A stretch of 64,000 bases of DNA from Rhodococcus sp. SGAir0479 (GTDB taxonomy: Bacteria; Actinomycetota; Actinomycetes; Mycobacteriales; Mycobacteriaceae). Positions 44,227-52,923 of this stretch are shown here, piece after piece. Below the pieces are notes generated by a model that ran no database searches, was not told the DNA's origin, and worked only from the letters and a program-made list of their open reading frames with translations. The number at the start of each line of letters is the position of its first letter. The stretch's first letter is position 1. Both the position numbers and the translations under genes were made by a program. The stretch is from NCBI RefSeq assembly GCF_005484805.1, contig NZ_CP039432.1, forward strand, positions 2,170,001 to 2,234,000, written 5' to 3'.

Positions 44227-45048
44227 TTATCGGTGCGCGGAACGCAACTCGTCGGCCACGGCGTCGCTCAGCTCGGTCCACAGCGGCTTGGCCCAGTCAC
44301 CGAATGCCCGGTCGGTGAGCACCACGCACGCCGCGTCCAGCGCCGGATCGACCCAGAGGAACGTCCCGGACTGCCCGAAGTGGCCGTAGGTCGCCGGCGA
44401 GTTGCCGGCGCCCGTCCAGTGCGGTGTCTTCCCGTCCCGGATCTCGAAGCCGAGGCCCCAGTCGTTGGGCCGCTGTGAGCCGTAGCCCGGGAGCAGGCCG
44501 GCCAGTCCCGGGAACTGCACGGTGGTGGCCTCGGCGTGGGTCTGTGGGGAGATCAAGGTGGGCCGGAGCAGTTCGGCCGCGAATCGGCTCAGGTCGTCGA
44601 CACTCGCCTGCGCGCCGTGGCCGGCCGGGCCGACGAGCGCGGCCGTCGCCATCCCCAGCGGCTCGAACACACCCTCGGACACGTACGCGGCGAAGGGGAT
44701 GCCGGTCTCGGCCTCCACGAAGTCCGCCAGCACCTCGAAGCCCGCACTCGAGTAGATCCGCTTGTCCCCCGGCTCCGCCTGCACCCGGTGTTCACCGAAG
44801 GCGAGACCCGACGCATGCGCAAGCAGATGCCGCACGGTGGCGCCGGGCGGGCCGGCGGGCTGGTCCAGTTCCACGGCGCCCTCCTCGACGGCGACGAGGG
44901 TGGCGTACGCGCACACCAGCTTGGTGACCGACGCGAGCGGGTAGACCCGCTGCCGGTCCCCGAAATGCGCAACGCCTCGGCTGCCGTCGACGACGGCAGC
45001 CGAGGCGTTGTCCACCGGCCATTGCCCGATCCGATCGAGAGTCTGCAC
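44227..45048 (-). CDS. Serine beta-lactamase-like hydrolase (class C/esterase family)
   Basis: Protein of 273 residues, GTG start. The nucleophile motif SxxK is Ser40-Val-Thr-Lys43 in YPLASVTKLVCAYATL, the tyrosine motif is Y99-S-S (YSN in many relatives), and the third is GHFGQSG near 224. There is no signal peptide, so it acts in the cytoplasm, unlike true beta-lactamases or penicillin-binding proteins. Relatives in mycobacteria are small esterases/peptidases of unknown substrate. The short size lacks the C-terminal lipocalin-like extension. It shares the strand of the alcohol dehydrogenase gene, 34 bases downstream. Confidence 0.9.
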   Translation of the reverse strand: MQTLDRIGQWPVDNASAAVVDGSRGVAHFGDRQRVYPLASVTKLVCAYATLVAVEEGAVELDQPAGPPGATVRHLLAHASGLAFGEHRVQAEPGDKRIYSSAGFEVLADFVEAETGIPFAAYVSEGVFEPLGMATAALVGPAGHGAQASVDDLSRFAAELLRPTLISPQTHAEATTVQFPGLAGLLPGYGSQRPNDWGLGFEIRDGKTPHWTGAGNSPATYGHFGQSGTFLWVDPALDAACVVLTDRAFGDWAKPLWTELSDAVADELRSAHR

Positions 45049-45082
45049 CCGATCAGACTACGAGGCGGACCCGGTCAGGAAC

Positions 45083-46210
45083 TCACCAGTCCGCTTCGGT
45101 GTAGCGGATGACACCGCGGATGTTCTTGTTGTCGAGCATGTCCTGGTAGCCGTCGTTGAGCTGCTCGAGCGAGTAGGTGTTCGTCACCATGTCCTCGAGA
45201 TTGAGCAGGCCCGCCCGGTACAGGTTGAGCAGGTTCGGGATGTCGACGCGGGCGTTGCAGCCGCCGAAGATGTTGCCCTTGAGGTCCTTCTGCAGCATCG
45301 ACATCAGGAACGTGTTGAGCTTGACGTCCATGTCGGCCATGTGACCCATCGCGGTGACGACGCAGCGGCCGTTCTTGGCGGTGAGCGTCATGGCGGGATC
45401 GATGTACTCGCCCTTCATCTCACCGACCGTGATGATGGTCTTCTGGCACATGCGGCCCCACGTGATCTCCATGATCGGGCCGATCGCCTCTTCCATGGAC
45501 GGGAAGGCATGCGTGGCACCGAACTTGACGGCCTGCTCACGCTTGAAGGACGACGGATCGATCGCGAACACGTGGCGGGCGCCCGACGCGACGGCGCCCT
45601 GCAGCGCGCTCATGCCGACACCGCCGACGCCGATGACGGCCACCGACTCCCCCGGCTTGACCTCGGCGATGTGCGTCGCCGAACCCCACCCGGTCGGGAC
45701 GCCGCAGCCGACGAGGGCCGCGAGCTCGAACGGGATGTCCTTGTCGATCTTGACGACGGAGGACTCGTGCACCGTCATGTACGGCGCGAACGTGCCGAGC
45801 AGGCACATCGGAATGACGTTCTGGCCCCGCGCCTGGATGCGGTACGTGCCGTCCGAGATGGCCTGGCCGCTGAGCAGCCCCATGCCGAGATCGCACAGGT
45901 TCGAGTGGCCCTCCGAACACGACGGACAGCGTCCGCACGCCGGGATGAACGAGAGCACGACGTGGTCGCCCACCTCCACGCCCGTGACGCCCTCGCCGAC
46001 CTTGGTGATGACACCGGAACCCTCGTGCCCACCCATCGCGGGGTAGGACGGCATCGGCGTCGCACCGGTCACGATGTGGTGGTCGGAGTGGCACATGCCG
46101 GCAGCTTCCATACGGATCTGCACCTCGCCGGCAACCGGGTCGCCGAGTTCGATCTCCTCGATCGACCACTTCTCGTTGACACCCCACAGCAGCGCGCCCT
46201 TGGTCTTCAT
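45083..46210 (-). CDS. NDMA-dependent (mycofactocin-type) zinc alcohol dehydrogenase
   Basis: Protein of 375 residues, ATG at 46210 with GCGGAAG upstream. Zinc MDR dehydrogenase: catalytic Cys40 and His62 (CHSDHH, GGHEGSG), structural cysteines 92, 95, 98 and 106, and Rossmann loop VIGVGGVGMSALQGAV. The whole sequence, from MKTKGALLWGVNEKWSIEEIELGDP to GYQDMLDNKNIRGVIRYTEAD, follows the NDMA-dependent alcohol dehydrogenase family, in which NAD stays bound and electrons pass to mycofactocin rather than to free NAD. The mft genes are not in this window. A Crp-like site lies 34 bases upstream. Confidence 0.93.
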   Translation of the reverse strand: MKTKGALLWGVNEKWSIEEIELGDPVAGEVQIRMEAAGMCHSDHHIVTGATPMPSYPAMGGHEGSGVITKVGEGVTGVEVGDHVVLSFIPACGRCPSCSEGHSNLCDLGMGLLSGQAISDGTYRIQARGQNVIPMCLLGTFAPYMTVHESSVVKIDKDIPFELAALVGCGVPTGWGSATHIAEVKPGESVAVIGVGGVGMSALQGAVASGARHVFAIDPSSFKREQAVKFGATHAFPSMEEAIGPIMEITWGRMCQKTIITVGEMKGEYIDPAMTLTAKNGRCVVTAMGHMADMDVKLNTFLMSMLQKDLKGNIFGGCNARVDIPNLLNLYRAGLLNLEDMVTNTYSLEQLNDGYQDMLDNKNIRGVIRYTEADW

Positions 46211-46243
46211 TGCTTCCGCCCTTCGATACCGACTACCAATGGC

Positions 46244-46259
46244 TGTGACGATAGCCACA
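46244..46259 (-). promoter_or_regulatory. Crp/GlxR-like site upstream of the NDMA-dependent dehydrogenase
   Basis: TGTGACGATAGCCACA differs from the palindrome TGTGA-N6-TCACA at a single half-site base (CCACA for TCACA). It is 34 to 49 bases before the dehydrogenase ATG, a position for control by a Crp/GlxR regulator. Confidence 0.5.
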
Positions 46260-46374
46260 AATCTTTCAAATTGAAACAGGTTCTAGGCACGGAGTAGGGC
46301 AATGGCCCGTTGAGCGGGAGTTTCACGGTCCGCACCTGTGGTGCAACCCGTGTCGGTCGGCGGGCGGGACGCGG

Positions 46375-47718
46375 TCACACCAGCGCGCGCAGCGCCGCGT
46401 ACTCCTTGGCCACGAGATCGAGGTAGTGGTCGATGTCGGGCATCATCCCGGTGTCACAGGACACCGCGAGGGTCAGGACATCGCCGATCGAGGCGGCCAC
46501 GTGCCCGACGCCGCGTCCGTCGATCACCTCCGGGACGCTCACCGTCGTGCACACCGGCAGTCCGAGGAACTCGAGGTCGGCGGCCCCGCGCGGGACGTTG
46601 CTCACGATGGTGTTGGGGTGCGGGACGACGTCCGTCCCGGCCTGCGGGCGAGCGCCCGCCTTCAGTGCGAACAGGCGAAGCGCCGGAGCGGGAACGCCGT
46701 CGAGTACGGCGATCCGGAGCGGCCCGAGCCGGCTGACGCGCTCGCGCTCGCGGCGACCCGACGCGGCGATCGCCGCGAGCCGCGCCCGGGGATCGTCGAG
46801 ATCGGTGTGCATGTCGACGATCATGGCCGCGATCAGGTTGCCGACGGGTGGGCCGTCCCCACGGATCGACAGCGGCACGTGCGCGGCCAGGGAGGACGCC
46901 GGAAGTTCGCCCTTCTCGAGCAGGTACGCCCGCTGCGCGCCGGCCACCATCGCGACCACGACGTCGTTGATCGTGTACGGCCCCAACGCTTTCGCGGTGG
47001 CCTTGACCTCCGGGACCGTGAACGTCAGGAACCGGTGCGCGCGACCGCCGTCCGCGCGTCCGTTGAGGGGGGTACGCGGACTCGACGCCGGCGGCGCCGG
47101 GGGCCCGGACCGATGGCGTACCGAGTCCCACCACTGACGGCTGCCGGCGACGGCCAGGCGGGTCACGAGCATCGGGAGCCGGGCGGGCGCGGCCATCCAC
47201 CACGGCACCCGGGATCCGAGCCGCCACTGCGGCGGCATCTGCGTGCCGCAGACTGCGCGGAGGAAGTGGACGAACCCGAGCCCGTCGGTGACGCAGTGGT
47301 GGAGCTGGAGAGCCACCACGACCGCCCGCTCGGGGAAGCCGTCGACGCCCGTGACGCCGGTGAACACCGACAGCTTCCACGGCGGCACGTCCCGGCGGAG
47401 TCCGTTCGCCGTCATGCGGACCAGCTTCTCCCCCAAGCGATCCCATCCCGTGTCGGTGAACTCCTCGACGGAGACGTGGCGCGCGACGTCCACCCGGACG
47501 GGCTCCCAGCGCGGGTGGTCGACGAAGCCGGGCACCGCCGCGACGCGGTGGGTCAGGATCGGGGACCGGTCCAGCCGTCCGGTCATCCACGCCTCGACCG
47601 CCACCTGGTCGATGCCTCCCGGGTCCTCGAACACGAGCAGCCCCACCATCGTCGGACGGTCGGAGAGGAAGAAGACGGTGTCCGCGGTCGACAATCCCGC
47701 TCTGGCGGTGCGAGTCAT
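46375..47718 (-). CDS. Wax ester synthase/diacylglycerol acyltransferase, copy A
   Basis: Protein of 447 residues, ATG at 47718. The acyltransferase motif HHxxxDG is HHCVTDG at 140-146, and the C-terminal half holds GPYTINDVVVAMVAGAQRAYL, VPLSIRGDGPPVGNLIAAMIVDMHTDLDDPRARL and NVPRGAADLEFLGLPV. WS/DGAT enzymes esterify acyl-CoA with diacylglycerol or alcohols to make storage triacylglycerol and wax esters at the membrane. Copy B lies 60 bases upstream on the same strand with matching residues over the whole length, so the pair arose by tandem duplication. Confidence 0.95.
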   Translation of the reverse strand: MTRTARAGLSTADTVFFLSDRPTMVGLLVFEDPGGIDQVAVEAWMTGRLDRSPILTHRVAAVPGFVDHPRWEPVRVDVARHVSVEEFTDTGWDRLGEKLVRMTANGLRRDVPPWKLSVFTGVTGVDGFPERAVVVALQLHHCVTDGLGFVHFLRAVCGTQMPPQWRLGSRVPWWMAAPARLPMLVTRLAVAGSRQWWDSVRHRSGPPAPPASSPRTPLNGRADGGRAHRFLTFTVPEVKATAKALGPYTINDVVVAMVAGAQRAYLLEKGELPASSLAAHVPLSIRGDGPPVGNLIAAMIVDMHTDLDDPRARLAAIAASGRRERERVSRLGPLRIAVLDGVPAPALRLFALKAGARPQAGTDVVPHPNTIVSNVPRGAADLEFLGLPVCTTVSVPEVIDGRGVGHVAASIGDVLTLAVSCDTGMMPDIDHYLDLVAKEYAALRALV

Positions 47719-47778
47719 GACCGAAACGGTACCGCCGTCCGTCGGCCCCGGTGGGCAGATCGCCGGGCGGACAGCACG

Positions 47779-49119
47779 CTAGGTGAGCGCGCGCAGCACG
47801 GCGTACTCCTTCGCCAGCAGATCGACGTAGTGGTCGACGTCGGGCATCATCCCGGTGTCGCACGTGACCGTCAGCGTCATCTCGTCGCCGATCGATGCGG
47901 CGACGTGGGACAGCCCGCGGCCGTCGAACACCTCGAGAAGGCTCATCGTCGTGCGGACCGGGAGACCGAGGAATTCGAGATCCGCCGCGCCGCGAGGGAC
48001 GTTGCTCACGACGGTGTTGGTGTGCCGCGGGGCATCCGCGCTCGCGGCGGCCCGCCGGGCGTCGGCTCTTCTCACGAGCCGGCGCAGCGCGGGCGCGGGA
48101 ACCGCGTCGAGGACTGCCATCTGGCGGCGGCCGACGCGCCCGAGGAGCACACGCTCCCTCCGCACCGTGTCGGCGATCGCCGCCAGCCGGGCCCGCGGGT
48201 CGTCGAGGTCGGTACGCAGATCGACCACCATGTTGGCGACCAGATTCCCCACGGGCGGCCCGTCGCCGCGGAGCGAGAGGGGCACGTGTGCGGCGAGCGA
48301 GGACGCGGGGAGCTCCTCCTTCTCGAGCAGATACGCCCGCAGGGCCCCGGCCACCATCGCGATCCAGAGGTCGTTGATCGTGTACGGCCCCAACGCCTTC
48401 GCGGTGATCTTGAGCTCGGGGACGGTGAACGGCAGGAAGCGGTGCGCGCGGCCGCCGTCGGCGCGCCCGTTGAGCCGTGTGTGCGGACTCGCCGGCTTCG
48501 GAGCGGACGGGCGGCGCCGCGTCTCGACCCCGAGGCGGACCGCCGCCGCAGCCAGCCGGGTCACGAGCAGCGGGAACCGCGCAGGCGCGGCGATCCACCA
48601 CGGCACGCGCGAGCCGAGGCGCCAGCGCGGCGCGGGAACCGTACCGAAGAGGGCGCGGAGCAGATGCCCGACACCCAGCCCGTCGATGGCGCAGTGGTGG
48701 ATCTGCAGCGCGACCACGACTGCCCGCTCCGGGAGCCCGGCCACGCCCGTGACACCGGTGAACACCGACAGCCGCCACGGCGGGACGTCCCGGCGCAGTC
48801 CGTCCGCGGTCATGCGCGTGAGCGTCTCCCCCAACGCCGCCCAGCCCTCTCCGGAGTACTCCTCGACGGAGACGTGCCGGGTGACGTCCACCCGCGCGGG
48901 CACCCAGCGCGGGTGATCGAGGAAGCCGGGCACCGGCACCACCCGGTGGGTGAGCAGGGGTGACCGATCCAGCCGTTCGGACACCCACTGCTCCACCGCG
49001 GCCCGGTCGATGCCCCCCGGGTCCTCGAACACGAAAAGATCCACCAGTGTCGGGCGATCCGCCAGGAAGAAGCCGGTGTCTGCGGTGGACAGCGCCGCAC
49101 GCGACGGAGAAACGATCAT
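47779..49119 (-). CDS. Wax ester synthase/diacylglycerol acyltransferase, copy B
   Basis: Protein of 446 residues, ATG at 49119. Motif HHCAIDG at 141-147. Shared with copy A are GGIDxxAVExW, RSPxLTHRV, RVDVxRHVSVEE, RMTAxGLRRDVPPW, SVFTGVTGV, LNGRADGGRAHRF and LLAKEYAxLRAL. The middle linker (RRPSAPKPASPHTR) is shorter and Arg-rich. Even the base pairs around the two starts are conserved: ATG preceded by GTACCTTTTCGATC here and GTACCGTTTCGGTC in copy A. B is the upstream gene and likely heads the pair; different linkers could mean different acyl or alcohol preference. Confidence 0.95.
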   Translation of the reverse strand: MIVSPSRAALSTADTGFFLADRPTLVDLFVFEDPGGIDRAAVEQWVSERLDRSPLLTHRVVPVPGFLDHPRWVPARVDVTRHVSVEEYSGEGWAALGETLTRMTADGLRRDVPPWRLSVFTGVTGVAGLPERAVVVALQIHHCAIDGLGVGHLLRALFGTVPAPRWRLGSRVPWWIAAPARFPLLVTRLAAAAVRLGVETRRRPSAPKPASPHTRLNGRADGGRAHRFLPFTVPELKITAKALGPYTINDLWIAMVAGALRAYLLEKEELPASSLAAHVPLSLRGDGPPVGNLVANMVVDLRTDLDDPRARLAAIADTVRRERVLLGRVGRRQMAVLDAVPAPALRRLVRRADARRAAASADAPRHTNTVVSNVPRGAADLEFLGLPVRTTMSLLEVFDGRGLSHVAASIGDEMTLTVTCDTGMMPDVDHYVDLLAKEYAVLRALT

Positions 49120-49203
49120 GATCGAAAAGGTACTGTCGTCGGCCGCGGCGCCGGACACCGCCCGAGCAACCGCGCGCGGGAAGTCGACCGCGTCACACCG
49201 GGG

Positions 49204-49277
49204 TGGGGCGGGCGGGGCTCGAACCCGCGACCAATGGATTATGAGTCCACGGCTCTAACCGACTGAGCTACCGCCCC
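49204..49277 (-). tRNA. tRNA with CAU anticodon (elongator Met, or Ile2)
   Basis: Minus-strand cloverleaf of 74 bases: acceptor GGGGCGG/CCGCCCC with discriminator A, D-arm AGCTCAGTCGGTTAGAGCC, anticodon stem GTGGA/TCCAT around loop CTCATAA, T-arm GCGGGTTCGAGCCCCGC. It lacks initiator features. The GACTCATAATC and TTGGTCGC pattern resembles tRNA-Ile2, in which the C is modified to lysidine, so a Met call is not certain. CCA is not encoded. Confidence 0.9.
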
Positions 49278-49449
49278 GTTCCGCGGCGATGTCTCGCCGC
49301 CAGCCGGAATGCTACCGCCCGCGTCGGTCGGTTTCCCCCTGCGGGGTGGGGTACGCCACGCGACCGCGCGGGGTTGTCGGTGCGGGCGCGCAGACTCGTC
49401 CCGGACAGCGGCGGGCATCCGGCTCGCCGCGCGGCGGTGAGGACCGTGG

Positions 49450-50139
49450 ATGAGGAACTGGACGGCCCGCCCGATCTGCGCATTCGATCTGGAGACAACC
49501 GGCCGGGACCCGCACTCGGCGCGCATCGTGACGGCATCGGTCGTCACCGTCGACGACGGGCCGCCGCGGCCGCGGAACTGGATCCTCGACCCCGGCATCG
49601 AGATCCCGGAGGACGCCAGCGCCGTGCATGGCATCAGCACGGGGCAGGCGCGCACGCACGGCCAGGACTATGCGACCGGTTACCGGCAGATCCGGGAGGC
49701 GCTGACGGGCGCGTGGCGGGCCGGCTACGCCGTCGTCGCGTTCAATGCCGCGTACGACCTCACCGTGCTGGACGCCGAGGCCCGGCGTCTGGGGTGGCCA
49801 CCCCTCGACGACTACGGCCTGGTGCTCGATCCGTACGTGATCGACCGGGCGCTCGACCCGGACCGCGAGGGCAGACGCACGCTCGGTGCGCTCTGCGAGC
49901 ATTACGGTGTCGAACTCGCCTCGGCCCACCACGCGGAGGCGGATGCGCTTGCCGCGGCCACGCTGGCCCGGCTGCTCCCCCAACGGTTTCCGGTCCTGCG
50001 CGAGTGCGACGACATGATGGGCAGTCAGGCCGCATGGCATGCGCGACGGCAGCGTGACCTCGTCGAGTACCTGCACCGGGAGGGCCGGGTGACGTCGGAC
50101 GTCGACGAGCAGTGGCCGATCCGCCGCCCGGCGGCCTGA
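49450..50139 (+). CDS. DnaQ-like 3'-5' exonuclease
   Basis: Protein of 229 residues, ATG with GAGGACC upstream. DEDDh exonuclease motifs: ExoI FDLETTG (Asp13, Glu15), ExoII VAFNAAYDLTVLD near 97, and ExoIII HAEADALAAATLARL near 158. HGISTGQAR and LDPYVIDRALD are also family features. Such stand-alone epsilon-like proteins remove 3' ends of DNA or RNA; in mycobacteria homologues are labelled DNA polymerase III epsilon-like. The C-terminus (RRQRDLVEYLHREGR) is typical of this small actinobacterial branch. Confidence 0.94.
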   Translation: MRNWTARPICAFDLETTGRDPHSARIVTASVVTVDDGPPRPRNWILDPGIEIPEDASAVHGISTGQARTHGQDYATGYRQIREALTGAWRAGYAVVAFNAAYDLTVLDAEARRLGWPPLDDYGLVLDPYVIDRALDPDREGRRTLGALCEHYGVELASAHHAEADALAAATLARLLPQRFPVLRECDDMMGSQAAWHARRQRDLVEYLHREGRVTSDVDEQWPIRRPAA

Positions 50140-50177
50140 CAGGATGCAGTGAGACATCGAACCGGGGAGGATTCACC

Positions 50178-50417
50178 GTGGACGAACACACGGCCACATT
50201 GCCGTTGGCCGACGACCTGACGTGGACGGCGGCGGCGCTCGTCTGGCTCGCGCTCGTGATTGTCACCACAGTCTCGGTACTGCGCGCCGGGCACGTGTCG
50301 GCCACCGCCAAGATCGCCTGGATTCTCATCGCGCTGGCGCTGCCGATTCTCGGCCCGGTCGCGTGGTTCGCGTTCGGCAACGCTCCCGCGGCACGGGGTC
50401 GGCGCACCGACTCCTGA
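50178..50417 (+). CDS. Small membrane protein with PLDc_N-type domain
   Basis: Protein of 79 residues from the GTG at 50178, six bases after GGGGAGGA. Two membrane helices (residues 15-36 LTWTAAALVWLALVIVTTVSVL and 44-66 AKIAWILIALALPILGPVAWFAFG) with the conserved KIAWxLIxLxxPILGPxxWFxxG pattern of the phospholipase D N-terminal domain, here standing alone. In other bacteria this domain is at the front of cardiolipin synthase. A terminator follows after 36 bases. Confidence 0.88.
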   Translation: MDEHTATLPLADDLTWTAAALVWLALVIVTTVSVLRAGHVSATAKIAWILIALALPILGPVAWFAFGNAPAARGRRTDS

Positions 50418-50453
50418 CCGCGAACACGGCCCCGAACAGGGGCGGACACGAAG

Positions 50454-50483
50454 AAGGCCCCCACCCGTACGGGTGGGGGCCTT
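50454..50483. terminator. Terminator between the small membrane protein and tRNA-Asn genes
   Basis: AAGGCCCCCACCCGT (50454-50468) is followed directly by its exact complement (50469-50483) and CTCT. The position between convergent units, ten bases beyond the tRNA-Asn 3' end, allows action on both strands. Confidence 0.85.
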
Positions 50484-50492
50484 CTCTCGGAG

Positions 50493-50565
50493 CTCCCCCG
50501 GCTGGACTCGAACCAGCAACCCTTCGATTAACAGTCGAATGCTCTGCCAATTGAGCTACAGGGGA
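50493..50565 (-). tRNA. tRNA-Asn (GUU anticodon)
   Basis: Minus-strand cloverleaf of 73 bases: acceptor TCCCCTG/CGGGGGA with discriminator G, D-arm AGCTCAATTGGCAGAGC, anticodon stem TTCGA/TCGAA around CTGTTAA (anticodon GTT), T-arm GCTGGTTCGAGTCCAGC. CCA is not encoded. Confidence 0.96.
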
Positions 50566-50701
50566 TTGTCCTGCGTGGCGCTGCCCTTTCCGGCGGCGCC
50601 TGGAAAACTTTAGCCCATACCCCCACCCCAGTACCAAATCGCCTGAACAGAGGCCGATCGGGCAGGATGTAGGGAGGCACTTCGACGGGAGGATTCCGGA
50701 A

Positions 50702-50950
50702 ATGTTGCGGTTGTTGGTTGGCGTCGCGGCGGGCTATGTCCTGGGCACCCGAGCGGGTCGCGCCAGGTACGAACAGATAAGCAAGGCTGCGAAGGCTGTC
50801 GCGACCAGCCCCGCCACCAAGAAAGCGATCGACGTGGGCCGGCAGAAGCTGTCGGACTCGCTCAGCACCCAACCGCGGCTCGAGCCGATGAAGCCCATCG
50901 ACGAACAGACCACCGTCCTGGTCCCCCAGGATCAGCTGCGGCGGAACTGA
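50702..50950 (+). CDS. Small YtxH-like membrane-associated protein
   Basis: Protein of 82 residues, ATG after GGGAGGATTCCGGAA. The start MLRLLVGVAAGYVLGTRAGRARYEQISKA is a short hydrophobic glycine-zipper helix followed by a basic amphipathic helix, as in YtxH-like small proteins common in actinobacteria (annotated as hypothetical). The rest (SPATKKAIDVGRQKLSDSL) is helical. It would sit at the membrane with the C-terminus inside. Function unknown. It converges on dnaG with 19 bases between. Confidence 0.88.
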   Translation: MLRLLVGVAAGYVLGTRAGRARYEQISKAAKAVATSPATKKAIDVGRQKLSDSLSTQPRLEPMKPIDEQTTVLVPQDQLRRN

Positions 50951-50969
50951 CGGCCGCCGGCGGCGAGGG

Positions 50970-52895
50970 TCAGGCGATGCCCTCGCCGCTGGTGTCGCCG
51001 ATCGCCTGATCCCTCAGGCTGCGGCGGTACTGCTCGAGCGCCATGAGGTCGCCGAACAGGGAGTAGTACTCGTCGCCGTTGGCTTCCACGGAGATTCGCG
51101 ACAGCTTCGACTTCAGTTCGGCCACCTGTTCGCCGACCCACACCTCCTGCAGCCGGGCGAGCACGCCCCGGATGTAGCGCGGCGCGGTGTCGTCGTCGGT
51201 GGGCAGCGGCTCCACTGCGAGCTCCATCACGAGGGACTGCACCACCAGATCCCCGGCGTGCCGGCCCACCGCGTCGACCCACTCCGCGCCACCGAGCCCC
51301 GACGACGTCCCGCCCGCGGCTCGCACCGCCTCGCGCACCGCGGCGTACGCCGGGTGGGTGAAGGTCTCGGACGGCAGCGAATCGAACACCGTGCCGGCGA
51401 TGGCCGGGTACTGCAGCGCCGACTTGAGGGCATCCCGCTGCGGCCACAGCGCGGGATCGTTCGGTCGCGGTCGCGGCACGCCCGCAGCCGGGGTCGTGCC
51501 GGCGTCGGGTGCGGCGGGCGCGGGCCGCCGTTTGGTCGCGACCGTGCCCCCACCGCGAGCGAACTTGCGGGCCTCGTCCCGCACCCGGCGGCGGACCGTG
51601 GGGATGTCGTCCCAGCCCACCCAGCCGGACAGCTGCACGGCGTAGCCGTCGCGCAGCGTCGGCTCCTTGATCCGCGCCACCACCGGAACGGTTCGGCGCA
51701 GGGCCTCCACCCGGCCTTCCGCGGTATCCAGATCGCATTCGGCGAGAAGAGATTTGACCACGAACTCGAACATCGGCGTGCGCCGGGCCACGAGGTCGCG
51801 GACGGCCGCGTCACCGGACTGCTGCCGCAACTCGCACGGGTCCATACCGTCGGGCGCGATCGCCACGAACGTCTGCCCGGCCATCTTCTGGTCGCCCTCG
51901 AACGCCTTCATCGCGGCGGCCTGCCCGGCGGCGTCGCCGTCGAACGTGTAGATGATCTCCCCGCGGAAGTAGCTGTCGTCCATGAGAAGTCGGCGCAGCA
52001 TCGCGAGATGGTCGTCACCGAACGCGGTGCCGCACGACGCCACCGCGGTCTTCACACCGGCCAGGTGCATCGCCATCACGTCGGTGTAGCCCTCGACGAC
52101 CACCGCCTGGTGGCCCTTGGCGATCTCCCGTTTGGCGAGGTCGAGCCCGAACAGCACCTGCGACTTCTTGTACAGGATCGTCTCGGGGGTGTTGACGTAC
52201 TTGCCGGGCATGGTGTCGTCGTCGAACAGCTTGCGGGCACCGAAGCCGATGACGTCGCCGGCCAGGTTCCGGATGGGCCACAACAGACGCCGATGGAACC
52301 GGTCGATCGGCCCCCGCCGTCCTTCCTTGGACAGCCCCGCCGCCTCGAGTTCCTTGGCGTCGAAGCCCTTGGCCATCAAGTGCTTGGTGAGCGTGTCCCA
52401 GCCGTCCGGGGCGTACCCGCAGCCGAACTGCGCGGCCGCGGCGGCGTCGAAGTTACGTTCGGTGAGGTAGTCGCGGGCGGCCTGCGCGTCGGGTTCACGC
52501 AGCCGCGCCGCGTAGAACTCCTGCGCGGCGGCGTTCGCGGCCACCAGGCGGGCCCGGGTGCCGCGGTCCCGCTGCACCGACGGACCGCCACCCTCGTACG
52601 AGATCTGATAGCCGGCCCGGTCGGCGAGCTGCTCGACGGCCTCGACGAAGCTGACGTGCTCGATCTTCTGCAGGAACGAGTAGACGTCGCCGCCCTCGCC
52701 GCAGCCGAAGCAGTGGAAGTGACCGTGATTGGGCCGGACGTGGAACGACGGCGACTTCTCGTCGTGGAAGGGACACAGCCCCTTCATGGAGTCGCCGCCC
52801 GCGCGCTTGAGCGAGACGTACTCGCCGACGATGTCCTCGATCCGAGTGCGCTCGCGAACGGCCGCGATGTCTCTGTCAGGGATTCGGCCGGCCAC
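50970..52895 (-). CDS. dnaG: DNA primase
   Basis: About 641 residues; two GTG codons in a row (52898 and 52895) are possible starts, the second aligning best with mycobacterial DnaG. It makes RNA primers at the replication fork. The N-terminal zinc site is CPFHDEKSPSFH ... HCFGCGEGGD; the TOPRIM catalytic core has VVVEGYTDVMAMHLAG and YTFDGDAAGQAA; the C-terminal DnaB-binding part ends SLRDQAIGDTSGEGIA. The gene runs from the same side as dgt and ydcF, in the order ydcF-dgt-dnaG, as with Rv2344c-Rv2343c. Confidence 0.97.
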   Translation of the reverse strand: MAGRIPDRDIAAVRERTRIEDIVGEYVSLKRAGGDSMKGLCPFHDEKSPSFHVRPNHGHFHCFGCGEGGDVYSFLQKIEHVSFVEAVEQLADRAGYQISYEGGGPSVQRDRGTRARLVAANAAAQEFYAARLREPDAQAARDYLTERNFDAAAAAQFGCGYAPDGWDTLTKHLMAKGFDAKELEAAGLSKEGRRGPIDRFHRRLLWPIRNLAGDVIGFGARKLFDDDTMPGKYVNTPETILYKKSQVLFGLDLAKREIAKGHQAVVVEGYTDVMAMHLAGVKTAVASCGTAFGDDHLAMLRRLLMDDSYFRGEIIYTFDGDAAGQAAAMKAFEGDQKMAGQTFVAIAPDGMDPCELRQQSGDAAVRDLVARRTPMFEFVVKSLLAECDLDTAEGRVEALRRTVPVVARIKEPTLRDGYAVQLSGWVGWDDIPTVRRRVRDEARKFARGGGTVATKRRPAPAAPDAGTTPAAGVPRPRPNDPALWPQRDALKSALQYPAIAGTVFDSLPSETFTHPAYAAVREAVRAAGGTSSGLGGAEWVDAVGRHAGDLVVQSLVMELAVEPLPTDDDTAPRYIRGVLARLQEVWVGEQVAELKSKLSRISVEANGDEYYSLFGDLMALEQYRRSLRDQAIGDTSGEGIA

Positions 52896-52923
52896 CACGA
52901 CAGTCTAGGCGCTTCGCAGCCGC

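Noticed and set aside
46426-48963. Long open frames on both strands across the WS/DGAT pair
   Set aside because: They are shadows of the acyltransferase genes; the true frames carry HHxxxDG and all family motifs.
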